The notes below the pieces were generated by a model, which saw only the letters and a list, made by a program, of their open reading frames with translations, made no database searches and was not told the origin of the DNA. A stretch of 64,000 nt of DNA from Siphonodentalium dalli (Eukaryota > Mollusca > Scaphopoda > Gadilida > Siphonodentaliidae), in assembly GCA_032622095.1 (NCBI GenBank), contig CP136069.1, forward strand, positions 82,666,958 to 82,730,957, in the 5' to 3' direction. The position numbers and the translations under genes were made by a program. Below are positions 53,540 through 64,000 of this stretch, one piece after another (position 1 is the first letter of the stretch; each line of letters begins with the position of its first letter).

Positions 53540-55497
53540 ATGTGTGATAGATTGATAAAGATAATTATACCCAAACACAGTCAGACAGATGCACCATAGC
53601 TGTTAAAGATATAATTGTTACAATATTAACATCATAATAACTCTATTTATTTACTTCTTACAATGGAACCTGAGTCATAACAGATTATGTTGTTGTGTTA
53701 GCTGCATAGTAAAAGTTATGGGATGATTGAGATTAGAGACCAACAAACACCTGAACATCTATATAAGTGAGGGGTGTATAGACCTTGATATTAAATATGA
53801 TTGATAATGGTTGGATATAAAATATTTTAATACAGAGTTATCAGATAACTAAAGGAGAGATATGAGAAGGGTCAAATTGAAAATATTAGAGTCATAACAT
53901 TGGATCGCGTACAGTATACATGTACCTATGGTTAATTGTATTCTAAGCTGATCATTGGAAAGATACAATGTCTGTAACAGCAGAAATATTATTAAATATT
54001 GGGTTAATATTCTCAAAACTATTCAATCAATACCAAAATCTATACACATGAAGAATGTGTCACAATCAACCTTAATGAGATTATAAAAGTGATTGGGTGA
54101 AAAATATTTGACCAATAAGTCAGCTTCAAGAATACCAAAACCATTATTATTATCCTGCAGCCCAAATGTAACAGAGGGAATTTCAAAATAAGATATATCC
54201 TCAAATGATGAATATTCAATTGGTGGCTTATAATTAATAGAAATTCATAGTGAACCTGGCCCAAGGCGAAAGAGATAATTTAAAATCTGCCTATCAGATA
54301 TGATGTGTTTATGGAATAGGTTAATTTTAATCCTGAAATACATGCAAGTGAAAAGTGGATCACGATCAACCTGGACATAGAATAGGAAAATGAACATATG
54401 ATGTGTGGAGAGTGTTAATCATTTTCAATGACATCATATGATGGAACTAATGTGTGGATAATTTTTTTTCTCAAAATAAGACAACAGTGTCTCTGTAAAC
54501 AACAATTCTCTAAACAGCCATGCTCCAGAACATCCTTCACATGGACAATGGACTATTTGTATTAATGCCATGAACATGTTTCAACAGGTTGGGTTAAATT
54601 ACTATTGTACACAAACTGGAGTAAAGTATCATCAATCACTTAAATTTGACAGCTCTGGGAGCAGCAGTGGTTTAGCAAAGAGTAACCAGTGTCATTTTCT
54701 GATTCCAATAAAGCAGATTACTGTGTAAAGTTGTTTGTCTTAAATTCTCACAGGGCATATACAATAGGTAGTAAATTACTTGAATTATAAAGGGCCATAA
54801 CTCTGTTAAAATATATCGGATCAAACCCAAATTTGAACTTGATCTGTATTTCGGGGTGAGGACCACGTGTACCAAATTTGGTGTAGATCAGATGAAAAAT
54901 GTTTTGAGTCATGGCAACTTACGTGAGTTCTAAGTAAACATAAGTTTGAAAAGGGTTAATTAAACGATACCAAAAACCATACAGATAAAGAACGTGCTAA
55001 GAAAAACCTTGGTAAGAAATATGAGGCATATCAGAAGAAAACAGTTTGACTTAGATGCATCAGATAGCATTTGTGTGCAGGGTTATTTATTTTCTAAACC
55101 GATCAACCGATCGATACCAAAAACTATACAGGTGAGGGGTGTGTCATTATAAACCTACATATCAAATATGAAAACAATCGGACAAAAAATACTTTGGTTA
55201 CAGCATCGGAAAGCTCATGCCTATGTGCGGATGCAAAGTGTTAATAATTTCTAAACCGATCAACCGATCGATACCAAAAACTATACAGGTGAGGAATGTG
55301 TCATCATAAACATGCACATAACTTTAATAATATAATTTTAACAAGATCCGATAAAAAATATTCAAGTAAATGAATCGGATAGCAAGTGTCTACGGACAGA
55401 CGGACGGACTGACGGACAGACAGACGGACGGACGAACGACGGATGGTTGATCCGGACGTCGGCATTATGTGTACCATACATGGTATGGGTACACATA
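53540..55497 (-). mobile_element. Pearl/Helitron-like element, minus strand, long
   Basis: Read on the minus strand it begins at a strong hairpin (ATTATGTGTACC...GGTACACATAAT, 55463-55500), then a GTCCGTCCGTCTGTC tract (55390-55440). Two close tandem units with 'ACCGATCAACCGATCGATAC' follow, with increasingly diverged ones to about 53540. The left limit is unclear. Confidence 0.55.
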
Positions 55498-55499
55498 AT

Positions 55500-57525
55500 A
55501 ACTAAATTTCAAGTCGATAGCTATACCCAGCCCGACGTTGTCCGGACTATTCAAAAACCAAATTTCAAGTCGATAGCTCCACCCGTTTCCTAGATCTCGT
55601 CTGCGCATGCGCGAAGCTGGCGTCGCACGGGCTCGGCGACCCGATAAAATTCGTATCCGGGGCAAAATACATTCACATAGCAAATTTCAAGTCGATAGCT
55701 CCACCCGTTTCCTAGATCTGGTCTGCACATGCGCGAAGCTGGCGTCGCACGGGCTCGGCGACCCGATAAAATTCGTATCCGGGGCAAGATACATTCGCAT
55801 AGCAAATTTCAAGTCGATAGCTCCACCCGTTTCCGAGATCTCGTCTACGCATGCGCGAAGCGGGCGCCGATGAGCCCGACGTTGTCCGGGCTATTCAAAA
55901 ACCATATTTCAAGTCGATAGCTCCACCCGATTCCGAGATCTGGTCTGTGCATGAGCGAAGCTCGCGTCGCACGGGCTCGCGACCCGATATAATTCGTATC
56001 CGGGGCAAGATACATTCACATAGCAAATTTCAAGTCGATATAGCTCCACCCGTTTCCGAGATCTCGTCTGCGCATGCGCGAAGCTCGCGTCGCACGGGCT
56101 CGGCGACCCGATATAATTCGTATCCGGGGCAAGATACATTCACATAGCAAATTTCAAGTCGATAGCTCCACCCGTTTCCGAGTTCTCGTCTACGCATGCG
56201 CGAAGCGGGCGCCGATGAGCCCGACGTTGTCCGGGCTATTCAAAAACCATATTTCAAGTCGATATCTCCACCCGATTCCGAGATCTGGTCTGCGCATGCG
56301 CGAAGCTCGCGTCGCACGGGCTCGGCGACCCGATAGAATTCGTATCCGGGGCAAGATACATTCACATAGCAAATTTCAAGTCGATAGCTCCACCCGTTTC
56401 CGATATCTCGTCTGCGCATGCGCGAAGCTCGCGTCGCACGGGCTCGGCGACCCTATAGAATTCGTATCCGGGGCAAGATACATTCACATAGCAAATTTCA
56501 AGTCGATAGCTCCACCCGTTTCCGAGATCTCGTCTGCGCATGCGCGAAGCTGGCGTCGCACGGGCTTGGCGACCCGATAAAATTCGTATCCGGGGCAAGA
56601 TACATTCACATAGCAAATTTCAAGTCGATATCTCCACCCGTTTCCAATATCTGGTCTGCGCATGCGCGAAGTTTGCGTCGCACGGGCTCGGCGACCCGAT
56701 AAAATTCCTATCCGGGGCAAGATACATTCACATAGCAAATTTCAAGTCGATAGCTCCATCCGTTTCCGAGATCTCGTCTGCGCATGCGCGAAGCGGGCGC
56801 CGCACGGGCTCGCCAATACGACAACGACGACCGCCTGGTCAAACTACACACACGTACCAAGTTTCGACCCGATCGGTCTAGAATCGTAGATTTGTATAAA
56901 TGACAGACAAACAGACAGACAGACAGACAGAGGTCTTCAAAATATATATGAGACTAGCCGATGAGCCCGACGTTGTCCGGGCTATTCAAAAACCATATTT
57001 CAAGTCGAAAGCTCCACCCGTTGTCCGGGCTATTCAAAAACCAAATTTCAAGTCGAAAGCTCCACCCGTTTCCGAGATCTGGTCTGCGCATGCGCGAAGC
57101 TGGCGTCGCACGGGCTCGGCGACCCGATAAAATTCGTATCCGGGGCAAGATACATTCACATACCAAATTTCAAGTCGATAGCTCCACCCGTTTCCGAGAT
57201 CTCGTCTGCGCATGCGCGAAGCTGGCATCGCACGGGCTCGGCGACCCGATAAAATTCGTATCCGGGGCAAGACACATTCACATACCAAATATCAAGTCGA
57301 TAGCTCCACCCGTTTCCGAGATCTCGTCTGCGCATGCGCGAAGCGGGCGCCGCACGGGCTCGCCAATACGACAACGTTCACCGCCTGGTCAAACTACACA
57401 CACGTACCAAGTTTCGTCCCGATCGGTCGAGAATCGTAGATTTGTATAAATGACAGACAGACAAACAAACAAACAAACAAACAAACATACATACAGACAG
57501 AGGTCTTCAAAATATATATGAGATG
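55500..57525 (+). mobile_element. Pearl-like arrays of 122-bp monomer
   Basis: Block 1 (about 55528-56940) holds roughly ten 122-bp monomers, each with GCATGCGCGAAGC, CACGGGCTCGGCGACCCGAT and CAAATTTCAAGTCGATAGCT. Extra head copies (GATGAGCCCGACGTTGTCCG) sit at about 55866 and 56212, so the block grew by recombination or nested insertion. Block 2 (56953-57525) has two or three monomers. Both end with the unique tail, a (GACA)n or (AAAC)n tract and CTTCAAAATATATATGAG. No protein is encoded. Confidence 0.75.
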
Positions 57526-58194
57526 TGTTATATAACACTGCTGATTTTGATGATATAATTATGCTCGGTGTATTTCATATCATTCTTTAGTGCACAATCC
57601 CATTGTTGCAATCGTTCCCTGATATTTGGTAAAGCACACCAATTCCCAAGGATGACGAAGGAATATAGTTCAGTGATTATCCCATTGTTTGGACCACACA
57701 ATTCATAACAGACAAATCGCACGGGTTTTTCAGAGTTGGACCAGTCCGTATTGTTTCGGACATATTTATTCACATTCAACGGCGATCAGTCCATGTTACT
57801 CACGTTGTTGGGCGTGGCTATGGCCGGCTATTGTGTCCAATCGCGATCAGCGCACGTGGATTGTGCATCGTGGCCAAAACACGCTCAACGGCACATTTCC
57901 AGTTGATTGCATTATGTGAGATCAATTGTTCTCTAAGTCGACCAGAGCACGCGAATAGTTCTTTACCAGAATAAATCTCGTCTTCGACTCGATTGATTCT
58001 GGTTAAGAACAATTCTTGTATTCTAACCCTTACATAATCTCTACCTGTACGAACAATGCAACGAAACTTGGGATATCCCACCCACCTGGTGGGGCCAGGA
58101 GATACACGCAGGTGTCCAATCTGCACACAATAAACGTTAGTCGGGGCCCTTGATCTTGCTTGACCTGACGTATTCACTTTTTTTTCTATTTCAG
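57526..58194 (+). other. Upstream region of methyltransferase-like gene, ending in splice acceptor
   Basis: TTTTTTTCTATTTCAG ends at 58194, a strong acceptor 19 bases before the start codon. The gene therefore probably has at least one 5' non-coding exon, which I could not locate. No repeat is recognised here and the region is GC-richer than most of the window. Confidence 0.5.
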
Positions 58195-58213
58195 TTTCTG
58201 TTTGTGAGAGGAA

Positions 58214-59230
58214 ATGGCGTCGTCGTATCTCGGACCGGAATCACCAAGACCTTTCTCTGTCGTCTGCGAGTCTTACCAGAAACATATCAAGCTTCCCAAA
58301 TTAGGAGAACATGATGGTTACAGGTTCGGTGGAGAGTATGAGAAGAAACTATTCAAACTTATAGAAAAGTACCTTGAACTTGACACGATGGACAGGCTTT
58401 GTTACGTAGCGGAACCCAAAGGGAACCTATCAACAACTATCCAGGAAAATTTCTGCCTTCTGGAACCAGTAATGACAGTGCATCCTGGACATTTTCATTA
58501 TATTGAAACTGATACACAGAAGGTGCTTCCAATACGCATTGCGAATGTTGGTGCAGAAGAATATTTTAGAGAGAACTGCAAGAAAATATCAGACGGCGAA
58601 CAAAAAGCTCCGTTCGACAAAGTAGTTCTGAAAGATGCAATCAGGTACTTTCAAGATCCAAAGGAAACCTATAAAAATATCATGACGTCAACTTCCGAAT
58701 TTGGAAAAGTTTTGATAATTCACCGAGCCGAGTCATTGATAACGCTGCCATTTTCCTTCGAGTCCAGATGCAGGCTCGCAGAAAACGAGACTCCTTATAT
58801 GGATGTGATTAAGCATCTGCAATCGCTGGATTTCGACGTTCAGTGGGAACTGGAGTGTCTGCCAATTACGATGCCAAAAGTAAAGTGGCTTTCGATGCTG
58901 AAGGATAAATATCCATCGCAAGCTGAACTCTTGAGTGACTTCGAACTGGTAGTGAACGAGAGGGACCTTATTGATGGCGCCTTGAAATACGGGGGAGATG
59001 TGGTTGAGTTCATTGACCGACTTTTCTTTATAACTGCCACGAGGTCTCAGTTGACCAATGGGTATCCTGTAGTGCAGAGGTATGGGTGCAGCGAGTTCGC
59101 GCCTTTTCCAAATATGGCCGATCTGAAGCTGACCATGGATGTCACACCCGACCTGAAAAAGTTTGTTCAAAAGAAGCCAAAGAAGAAACGTTTCAGTGAA
59201 GAGTTCTTTTTTGTGAAGCCGCGGAAATGA
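58214..59230 (+). CDS. Methyltransferase-like protein, 338 residues, single coding exon
   Basis: The start is fixed by an in-frame TGA nine bases upstream (58205-58207) and a good context (GAAATGG). Residues about 60-110 occupy the place of the SAM-binding first half, but the usual D/E-x-G-x-G loop is replaced by AEPKGN. Residues about 135-175 read FDKVVLKDAIRYFQDPKETY and KVLIIHRAE, the strand-helix-strand pattern that follows in class I methyltransferases. The C-terminal half (IDRLFFITATRS) fits the last strands, and the tail is basic (QKKPKKKR), possibly a nuclear signal. I infer a methyltransferase-type fold that may be catalytically weak or inactive; substrate unknown. No signal peptide or membrane segment. 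Codon use is balanced, unlike the AT-rich surroundings. Sure of the gene, less of the fold. Confidence 0.8.
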   Translation: MASSYLGPESPRPFSVVCESYQKHIKLPKLGEHDGYRFGGEYEKKLFKLIEKYLELDTMDRLCYVAEPKGNLSTTIQENFCLLEPVMTVHPGHFHYIETDTQKVLPIRIANVGAEEYFRENCKKISDGEQKAPFDKVVLKDAIRYFQDPKETYKNIMTSTSEFGKVLIIHRAESLITLPFSFESRCRLAENETPYMDVIKHLQSLDFDVQWELECLPITMPKVKWLSMLKDKYPSQAELLSDFELVVNERDLIDGALKYGGDVVEFIDRLFFITATRSQLTNGYPVVQRYGCSEFAPFPNMADLKLTMDVTPDLKKFVQKKPKKKRFSEEFFFVKPRK

Positions 59231-59573
59231 TTTCTGAATCGTGGTCCTATGTAATGACCTTCGCAAGTTTTTGATTCAAAACAGTTCATTGCTTGTTTAT
59301 CCATATAATTCAAATTAATTTGTTGGCTATACATATTCAACACATTGTATACTTGTATCTTCCCATAAACGGGTATGGATACAACTTGAAGATGTGGCCG
59401 CGTTGTCACCCCATTTCCTAGCGGTATACGCTATATTAAGACCCATGTACTTGGGACTAATGGCATTCAGCAAAAAGGCTGGTATATTCAGCTTTTATGG
59501 CGCTGTATAAATTAGGGATGCGGAACACCCAGTCGAAGCGGTCTGGTTATCATATCTGGTCCCCCTTTATATG

Positions 59574-59579
59574 AATAAA
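59574..59579 (+). terminator. Candidate polyadenylation signal of methyltransferase-like gene
   Basis: AATAAA 344 bases after the stop codon at 59228-59230, followed by TTGTTTAGCTTAG. It is the first such hexamer after the ORF. Confidence 0.5.
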
Positions 59580-60213
59580 TTGTTTAGCTTAGTAAATAGT
59601 GCAACATTACCACAAATTAGGTTAGTTATAATAGTGTCTGTTAGCGCACACTACAGCCTTTCGGTGATGGTTTAGAGGGCAAAATCACGAGGCTTTTTGT
59701 TATCAATATGAGTCCACTCTCAGACTCATAGCGCAGACGCGACCAAATACACGCAGTGATCCCAAGACTGGAAAGCAATCCAATAATGATTACATTGTCT
59801 CAAGACCTTTCATAATTTTTTCTCGGTCCAATTTCAAGAAATTTCTTGACAATGATCCTGCAAATCATGTTGATATTTTTTTCAAAGGTAGCAACGTGCA
59901 AAATCAATACTCGTCTCGCTAGGGCAATGATAAACAATGAGTAATATGTGTCAGAACGTTTAAACAGAACTCTTGTATAGGACACGCGTATGCTCGATTG
60001 ATTGGCATTGTGTCTCATCTCCAAGAGCATCCGTTATGGAGCAGGACAGTCGTTGACGACTCCACATGAATATAGTATATAAGGTCCGCTTGCACTTGCT
60101 TTCTTTATGGTGCAAACATCGATAACCTGGTGATTAATTTTAACTAATTTTAATATACCGACAAGTGTACAATATGCAACTACATGGTAGCATGTTTATA
60201 CATAACATTTTAT
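59580..60213. other. Intergenic, nothing recognised
   Basis: No gene or repeat seen between the polyadenylation signal and the next palindrome. One ORF on the minus strand (59800-60030) is unsupported. Confidence 0.4.
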
Positions 60214-62517
60214 TAGTCCAGTGCATTTATGAGAAAAAAATGCCACACCCGGAACTAATTGCAACAGAATTTTTTTTTGCTGGAATAAGTACACAAACCC
60301 TCCATAAACAACATACTAAAAATCGGCAAAAATCGGAAAAAGGGAAATTGGTGAATTTCGTGAAATAAATTTGGGGAAATATTGTCAAATCATCAATTTA
60401 TGGATTTTCATGGATGCATATAAGAGCAATCAAATTCACAAATCCTACAAATGGTATGTGTATTGCGTCGACCTCAATTTCCTGAACCCAGCACTGAAAA
60501 CCAGTCCCAGATTCATTACGTATTTTTCGAGTTGTGTGCCTTCAAAAACGCGAGTTTACCTGATTTCGGCCCATTTTCGGGGCCTCAATTTCGAAGAATG
60601 AGCCAAAATGCCTTATTTGTGATTAATTATTAAAAAAACTAGAGCAAACTGAAGGGATTTTTCAGTGTTATAGTAATTTCCTCACTAGATTAAACACAAA
60701 ATATGATTAATATGTGTATCTATAATTAAGAAGAAGATTATATTCTCAAACAAAATGTGTGTTCCATTGTATGGACCTGGCCAATTTTACCTCCGACACT
60801 GAACGTGTGTGATGAAATGCAATATTTGAGGTCATGTAACTCAATAATTTAATACCCATATGCCATGCTTTTCTTATAACCTTTTAAGTATATTGGATTG
60901 AACAAAATGTAAAGGTATTAACAGGACATTATTTAAGAAAATCAACTTATGGCCCTTTGAATACTTAGTTTTAGCTTGTTTCCAAAGATGCCAGTTTGAG
61001 GCATTTTTGTCCAATCTAAAAGGTTTTGGGCCATAAAAACAAAAAACAATGGGTGTTTTAATGTGTAAAATTATTTGAACTTTCCTCCCACAACAATTTA
61101 GTGATAAAAAATTAGCCTTACATTGGTTATGCCATAGTATTTCACTTGATTTCTTTCATTTTTCAGGAAACTGACTCCAAATTTTAACGTTGGTATAGGG
61201 GTAGGAAAAATCACAAAATGCAATCTTATCACCAAATTACAGCCATTTCAGACACAATGTTGTTTTCTTCCAGTTTGTGTACATTCATGTTGCATTATAA
61301 AACTGCTTAATACATTATCGGACGTTGATTTATAATTTTATGGTTATGTTGTATAAAACAATCTCAAAATAGCCAATTTGACATTTCACTGCCAAATTAT
61401 GACAAAAAATATTATAGCTCTGTCAATAAACATAAACAAAGGAAATATGAAATTATGTATGAAAGAACAATGTAAGCAGAAACTGTTAATATAAAGTTTT
61501 CTGCTTCAAGATGCATAATTTTGAAGATTTTGTTGATATGCTTTCCCCTACCCCATTTTTCTGCCGTTCAAATTTGGAGTATGTTTCCACAATGATGAGT
61601 GAAATCCAGTGAAATTCATTGGTATAGCCATTGAAATGCTATTTTCTCAACAAAAAAATGATTTAAGAGGACAGATCACATAATGTTACACAATAAACTT
61701 TCGTTAATTTTTCTGAATATGCCTAACATCCTTTTAAAATTGACAAAAACGTCCCACAATTGCATTTTCGGAAAAGAGGCTAGACTAAGAGTTCATAGGA
61801 CCATAATTTTATTTTCTTCACCAATGCATTTGGAAATTCCTTCACAATTTGTTCAATCTAGTATTCTCAAATTGTTATGAGAAAAGCAGAGCATATGGAT
61901 ATTAATTTATTGAGTTACATGACCTCAAATATGGCATTTCATCACACGAGTTCTGTGTCAAGGCAAATTTGGCTAAGTCCATACAATGGAACACACATTT
62001 TGTTTGAGAATATTTTATTCTCCTTATTCATAGATGCACATATTAATCATATTTTGTGTTTTATCTAGTGAGGAAATTACTAAAACAGTGTAAAAGTAAT
62101 TAATTTTGCTCTAGTTTTTTAAATAATTAACCATATAATACAGCATTTGGCTCATTCTGCGAAATTAAGGTTCCGAAATCAGGTAAACTCGCGTTTTTGA
62201 AGGCACACAACTCGAAAAATACTTAAGGAATCTGGGAATGGTTTCCAGTTCTGGATTCAGGAAAATGTGGTCGACAAAATAGGCATGATATTTGTAGGAC
62301 TTGTAAATTTGAATTTTTTATATACATTCATGAAAACCCATAAATTGATGATTTGACCAAATTTTCTCAATTTATTTTCACGAAATTCACTAATTTCCCT
62401 TTTTCCGATTTTTGCCGATTTTTAGTATGTTGTTTATGGAGGGTATATGTACCAATTCCAGCAAAAAAAAATTCTGTTGCAATTAGTTCTGGGTAAAACC
62501 ATAAATGCACTGGACTA
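60214..62517. mobile_element. 2.3-kb palindromic transposon-like element
   Basis: The ends are TAGTCCAGTGCATTTATG and CATAAATGCACTGGACTA. The two halves (60214 to about 61370 and about 61380-62517) are mirror copies along nearly all their length, for example ACCTGATTTCGGCCC near 60557 and its mirror near 62174, and CTGACTCCAAATTTTAACG near 61171 and its mirror near 61567. Arms differ by many substitutions, so it is older than 41760-46326. No ORF. A 2- to 3-base TA/TAT duplication is possible but not certain. The superfamily is unknown. Confidence 0.8.
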
Positions 62518-62539
62518 TATCTGTATAACAGATAATCAG

Positions 62540-62972
62540 TTAAAGGCCCACTTAATTAATTTTCGAATCACCAGATCACATTATATACAACATATTCCAT
62601 GTAATATACCATTTGAAAGAGGAAGATCCAAAACATTGTATTATTAACTGATCCGGTCAAATAAACTGGGAATTATTTTTGTCGAGGTACCAAGGTGTGT
62701 CCTGTATTTAATTTTGATCCGGACTGTACTATAAAGTTTATTATACTCAATGGAAGGGGAATAATTCTATCTCTTAGTTTGAATTCCGATGCATTCTGGG
62801 TTGACAGGGGGGGGGGGGGGGGGTCTTGGAATGAATATCTATTACTTGGTGGGCAGCCCTAGGCCACAGCTGCTTCGTATTCTGGTGTTATATATTTTTT
62901 GGTCCCATTTCCATATGGTATATAATATGGAATAATGGTATCTGGGCATTCGAAAATTAAGTGAGCCTTTAA
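62540..62972 (+). mobile_element. TTAA-flanked element, AGGCCCACTTAATT family, copy 1
   Basis: TTAA + AGGCCCACTTAATTAATTTT at the left, AAAATTAAGTGAGCCT + TTAA at the right. It contains a G20-type homopolymer near 62809. It matches 63255-63611 in reverse over most of its length, and 51958 at its left end. Confidence 0.7.
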
Positions 62973-63254
62973 AACAAAGGCTTGCGCATCAAAGGTGGCT
63001 TTGGTCGAGTTTTTTTTTATTTGCCTACAAGAGTGAATCGGTTCGACCGAGAATCACTAAAATGGACGAACTTACTAAGGAACTATATCGCAGAACTAAG
63101 GGCCATAACTAACGAGTAAATAACGAGAATAGGTAACTGGTTAAAAATACGGGCGGCCTTCGTGGTGGGTATTGCTGTTAAAATAATAACATCCTCTAAA
63201 ACCACCATACACATAAATTTGCTCTTATTACCAATTATAAATATATGTTATTTA

Positions 63255-63611
63255 CTCAACCCATCCATATTATATACCATTTGGAAGAGGAACCAACAAT
63301 ATATATATTCCACGAGAATACGGAACAGCTGTGGCATTGGAGTGTCTACCAAGTGATAGAGATTCATTCCAAGACTCCCCCCTAGTCAACCAAGAATGCA
63401 TCAAAACTAAAACTAAGAGATATAGTTATTTCCCTTCAATTGAGAATAATAGGCTTTATAGTACAGTCTGGATCAAAATTGAACACAGAACACACCTATA
63501 TATGTACCTCGAAAAAAAATGTTTTGGAGCTTCCTCTTACAAATGGTATATACAATGGAATATGTTGTATATAATGTGAGCTGGTGGTTCGAAAATTAAG
63601 TGGGCCTTTAA
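63255..63611 (-). mobile_element. TTAA-flanked element, AGGCCCACTTAATT family, copy 2
   Basis: Its minus strand begins TTAA + AGGCCCACTTAATTTTCGAA and continues colinear with copy 1 (TGATCCAGACTGTACTATAA; TCTTGGAATGAATCTC). The distal terminus is missing. The ORFs here are not conserved between copies. Confidence 0.65.
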
Positions 63612-64000
63612 AAGAGATGACTATTTTTCTATCCAATTTATATTTTTTCCTAACCTATGGTAATTACGTCACCGACGGTGACCCACCAAATAAGGAATTT
63701 ACTATTATATTATTGAGAGTTGTAAGTTGTAGACGCACCAAATTAGGGGTTTTACAAGACGAAGAATGCGCGCGAATCTAAATAAGGAAATGACGCAATA
63801 TCGTGACTGCTTATAAACAATTCACCATGTTTTTTTTGCGAGAACCTAAACAACATTCGACCTGCATTTTCTCTGACAAAAAGCCGTTTTTGTGAATAAT
63901 ACTGCATCCACGTCATTAAGCTATACTATTAGTATATTCTTGAGAACATTATCATAATTTGATAAATGTTATTTAAAAATTATAACCTACAATGAAGGCC
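63612..64000. other. Window end, nothing recognised
   Basis: AT-rich; an open frame at 63584-63781 has no recognised similarity and starts in the repeat. Confidence 0.4.

Noticed and set aside
55465-57449. Many overlapping ORFs of 60-168 residues with REAGVARARRPDKIRIRG-like text on both strands
   Set aside because: They are frames through the 122-bp pearl-like monomer; since 122 is not a multiple of three, every frame is visited and the 'repeat protein' is an artefact.
57818-58177. 119-residue ORF on the minus strand upstream of the methyltransferase-like gene
   Set aside because: No recognisable domain, and it overlaps the likely 5' intron of the plus-strand gene. It might be real but I cannot support it.
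58733-59266. 177-residue ORF on the minus strand
   Set aside because: It is the shadow of the methyltransferase-like CDS; the plus frame has a well-placed start, an upstream stop and protein-like composition.

Overview
This is eukaryotic, AT-rich, intron-bearing DNA, probably from a lophotrochozoan and most likely a bivalve mollusc. The evidence is an E2F gene split by large introns, one LINE 3' fragment, and many short repeats built as hairpin end + (GTCC/ACRG)n microsatellite + tandem core, an organisation described for bivalve 'pearl' and related Helitron-derived elements. I cannot name the species. Nothing looks bacterial or viral.

Two genes are well supported. (1) Positions 4651-20976 (+) hold the last seven coding exons of an E2F1/2/3-class cell-cycle transcription factor; its N-terminal exon(s) lie upstream of the window. 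The exons join in frame through the winged-helix DNA-binding domain, the dimerisation zipper, the marked box and a C-terminal transactivation/pocket-binding motif. One intron (10938-11663) is a textbook U12-type AT-AC intron. (2) Positions 58214-59230 (+) hold a single-exon 338-residue ORF with a degenerate methyltransferase-like fold, preceded by a splice acceptor in its 5' UTR and followed by a polyadenylation signal.

Almost everything else is mobile DNA, much of it nested so that within-window paralogues show empty sites. From the left: a 3.4-kb palindrome (about 327-3707) carrying two insertions; inverted repeats bracketing the E2F DNA-binding exons; a piggyBac-like element with a transposase remnant (9433-10591); a Crypton/KIAA1958-like tyrosine-recombinase pseudogene (17061-18987) split by a 1,047-bp hAT element with a perfect 8-bp target duplication; many MITEs with TTAA target duplications (20-33 kb); a roughly 10-kb composite palindrome (36345-46500) whose right arm received a 4,567-bp transposon made of about 20 units of 205 bp in two opposed arrays, with 8-bp target duplications AAATTTTG; a LINE 3' end (48.6-49.4 kb); pearl-like arrays with a 122-bp monomer (52.4-57.5 kb); and a 2.3-kb palindromic element (60214-62517) followed by two inverted copies of another TTAA-flanked family.

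No tRNA, rRNA, CRISPR array or operon was seen. Boundaries of repeats were read by eye and are approximate unless a target duplication fixes them.
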